Assembly (NCBI GenBank): GCA_004293365.1
Contig: RDYN01000021.1
Location: forward strand, 1-57,105
Direction of reading: 5' to 3'
DNA from: Oscillatoriales cyanobacterium
Lineage (GTDB): Bacteria; Cyanobacteriota; Cyanobacteriia; Cyanobacteriales; Microcoleaceae
DNA length: 57,105 nucleotides
Positions 56,350 through 57,105 of the stretch are shown piece after piece. A program made the position numbers and the translations under genes. A model generated the notes under the pieces. The model was given only the letters and a program-made list of their open reading frames with translations, was not told the origin of the DNA and searched no databases. Numbering within the stretch: the first letter of the stretch is position 1; each line of letters begins with the position of its first letter.

Positions 56350-57105
56350 TTAGTTGGCTGCAACAGCGAGGATATTGGTCAAATAGTCATCATCCCACCC
56401 GGCTCGGAGTCGCTTATTCTTTACTCCTGTTTTTGAGGTTTTTTTTCTGGTTAAAAGATTGAGCAAAATGTGTCTAAGGATGGCAAAGTTTTGCGGAGCA
56501 TTATCTTTCCTGATTCGACAATCATCTTCACGAAAGCCCACATCTAACACCCAATGTAAACGATTTTCAATTCCCCAATGGCTGCGGACTGATTCACCAA
56601 ACTTTCGAGCATTATTTTGTAAACTACTAATGTAATAACGAGTTTCAATACTTGTTTTTCCTTTCACTATTCTCACAGATTCTATCATGCCTGTACTATG
56701 AAGTTTCTCCCATTGATTGTCGGGTCAATTAGGTCTTTTATGTCACTTAACATTAAATGATGTCGGATTTCTGAGCGCCCGTGATTAGTCTCTTTCTTCC
56801 TTGAATAAGCTGTATGTGTAAATCCCGAAAATCCTTGTTTAATTGCTTGTTTAAACAACTCTTCTACTCTGGCATACAGGGATAGTTGGTTCTTTTTTAA
56901 GGTGATTACATAATCTCCTTCTTGTTCGACTATTGACTTCACAATTGACTTCTGACAACCCCTAGCATCAATCGTGACAATGCTTCCGTTTAATTTTAAT
57001 ACTTTGAGTAAAGCCGGAATAGCCGCGATCTCATTCGATTTTTTGTCAACTTTAACTTGTCCTAAAACTAATCTTTGACTGGTCGCCCAAGCACTGACCA
57101 TATGA
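56350..57105 (-). pseudogene. ISAs1-family transposase, frameshifted and cut by the window end
   Basis: Two minus-strand frames belong to one transposase. From 57101 to 56685 it reads MVSAWATSQRLVLGQVKV, IVTIDARGCQKSIV (second catalytic D); from 56688 to 56350 it reads SVRSHWGIENRLHWVLDVGF, matching the ISAs1 (DDE) C-terminus. The frames join if one base is removed or two added near 56710-56730, where the reading NQWEKLHSTGMIESV resumes. The family is therefore inactivated here. The N-terminal third lies outside the window. Confidence 0.85.

Overview
The window comes from a filamentous (Oscillatoriales-like) cyanobacterium. Evidence seen directly: very many GCGATCGC (HIP1) octamers, split RNA polymerase genes rpoC1 and rpoC2, geranylgeranyl reductase ChlP, a CruA-type lycopene cyclase, a one-helix high-light-inducible protein (Hlip), an NTRC-type thioredoxin reductase and an Asr1405/Asl0597-family protein. 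Short tandem repeats and palindromic repeats are unusually dense. A Microcoleus/Oscillatoria-type genome is my best guess, from gene content and repeat style only. I found no rRNA, tRNA or CRISPR array.

Layout. 1-8600: PAP2 phosphatase, M23 lipoprotein peptidase, a PD-(D/E)XK-like protein, lycopene cyclase, a coiled-coil protein, a [2Fe-2S] thioredoxin-fold protein and small conserved proteins. 8900-11900: Dps, ChlP and a SRPBCC-like protein. 11879-13872: a YefM antitoxin relic, then a compact three-gene operon on the minus strand (GHKL ATPase with a STAS-like N-terminus, DUF4325 STAS-like protein, PIN nuclease). 13967-15917: a universal stress protein and HisD. 16783-29691: the conserved block rpsT-tatD-rpoB-rpoC1-rpoC2, here interrupted by a double-HNH endonuclease gene between rpoB and rpoC1 and by repeats between rpoC1 and rpoC2. 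29692-32790: a repeat- and relic-rich stretch holding a lone response regulator, a MITE with 7-bp target duplication and a TnpB relic. 32791-38781: GyrA/ParC-like topoisomerase subunit, sugar-type ABC ATPase, Hlip and the principal sigma factor. 38782-40653: no convincing gene. 40654-47230: methyltransferase-TPR-OGT fusion, oligopeptide-type permease, truncated TPR gene next to a second MITE, and NTRC. 48017-57105: LMW-PTP/methyltransferase fusion, GGDEF protein, macrodomain protein, DUF427 protein, GH25 lysozyme, Na+/H+ antiporter and a frameshifted ISAs1-type transposase running off the end.

How things fit together. Transcription machinery (rpoB, rpoC1, rpoC2, sigA) and photosynthetic or redox upkeep (chlP, cruA, hli, NTRC, Dps) form the core. 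Most of the novelty is accessory: the ATPase/STAS/PIN operon looks like a partner-switching module wired to a nuclease; the HNH gene sits inside an essential operon like a free-standing homing endonuclease; and one low-complexity repeat family lies between genes and also, in frame, inside two coding sequences.
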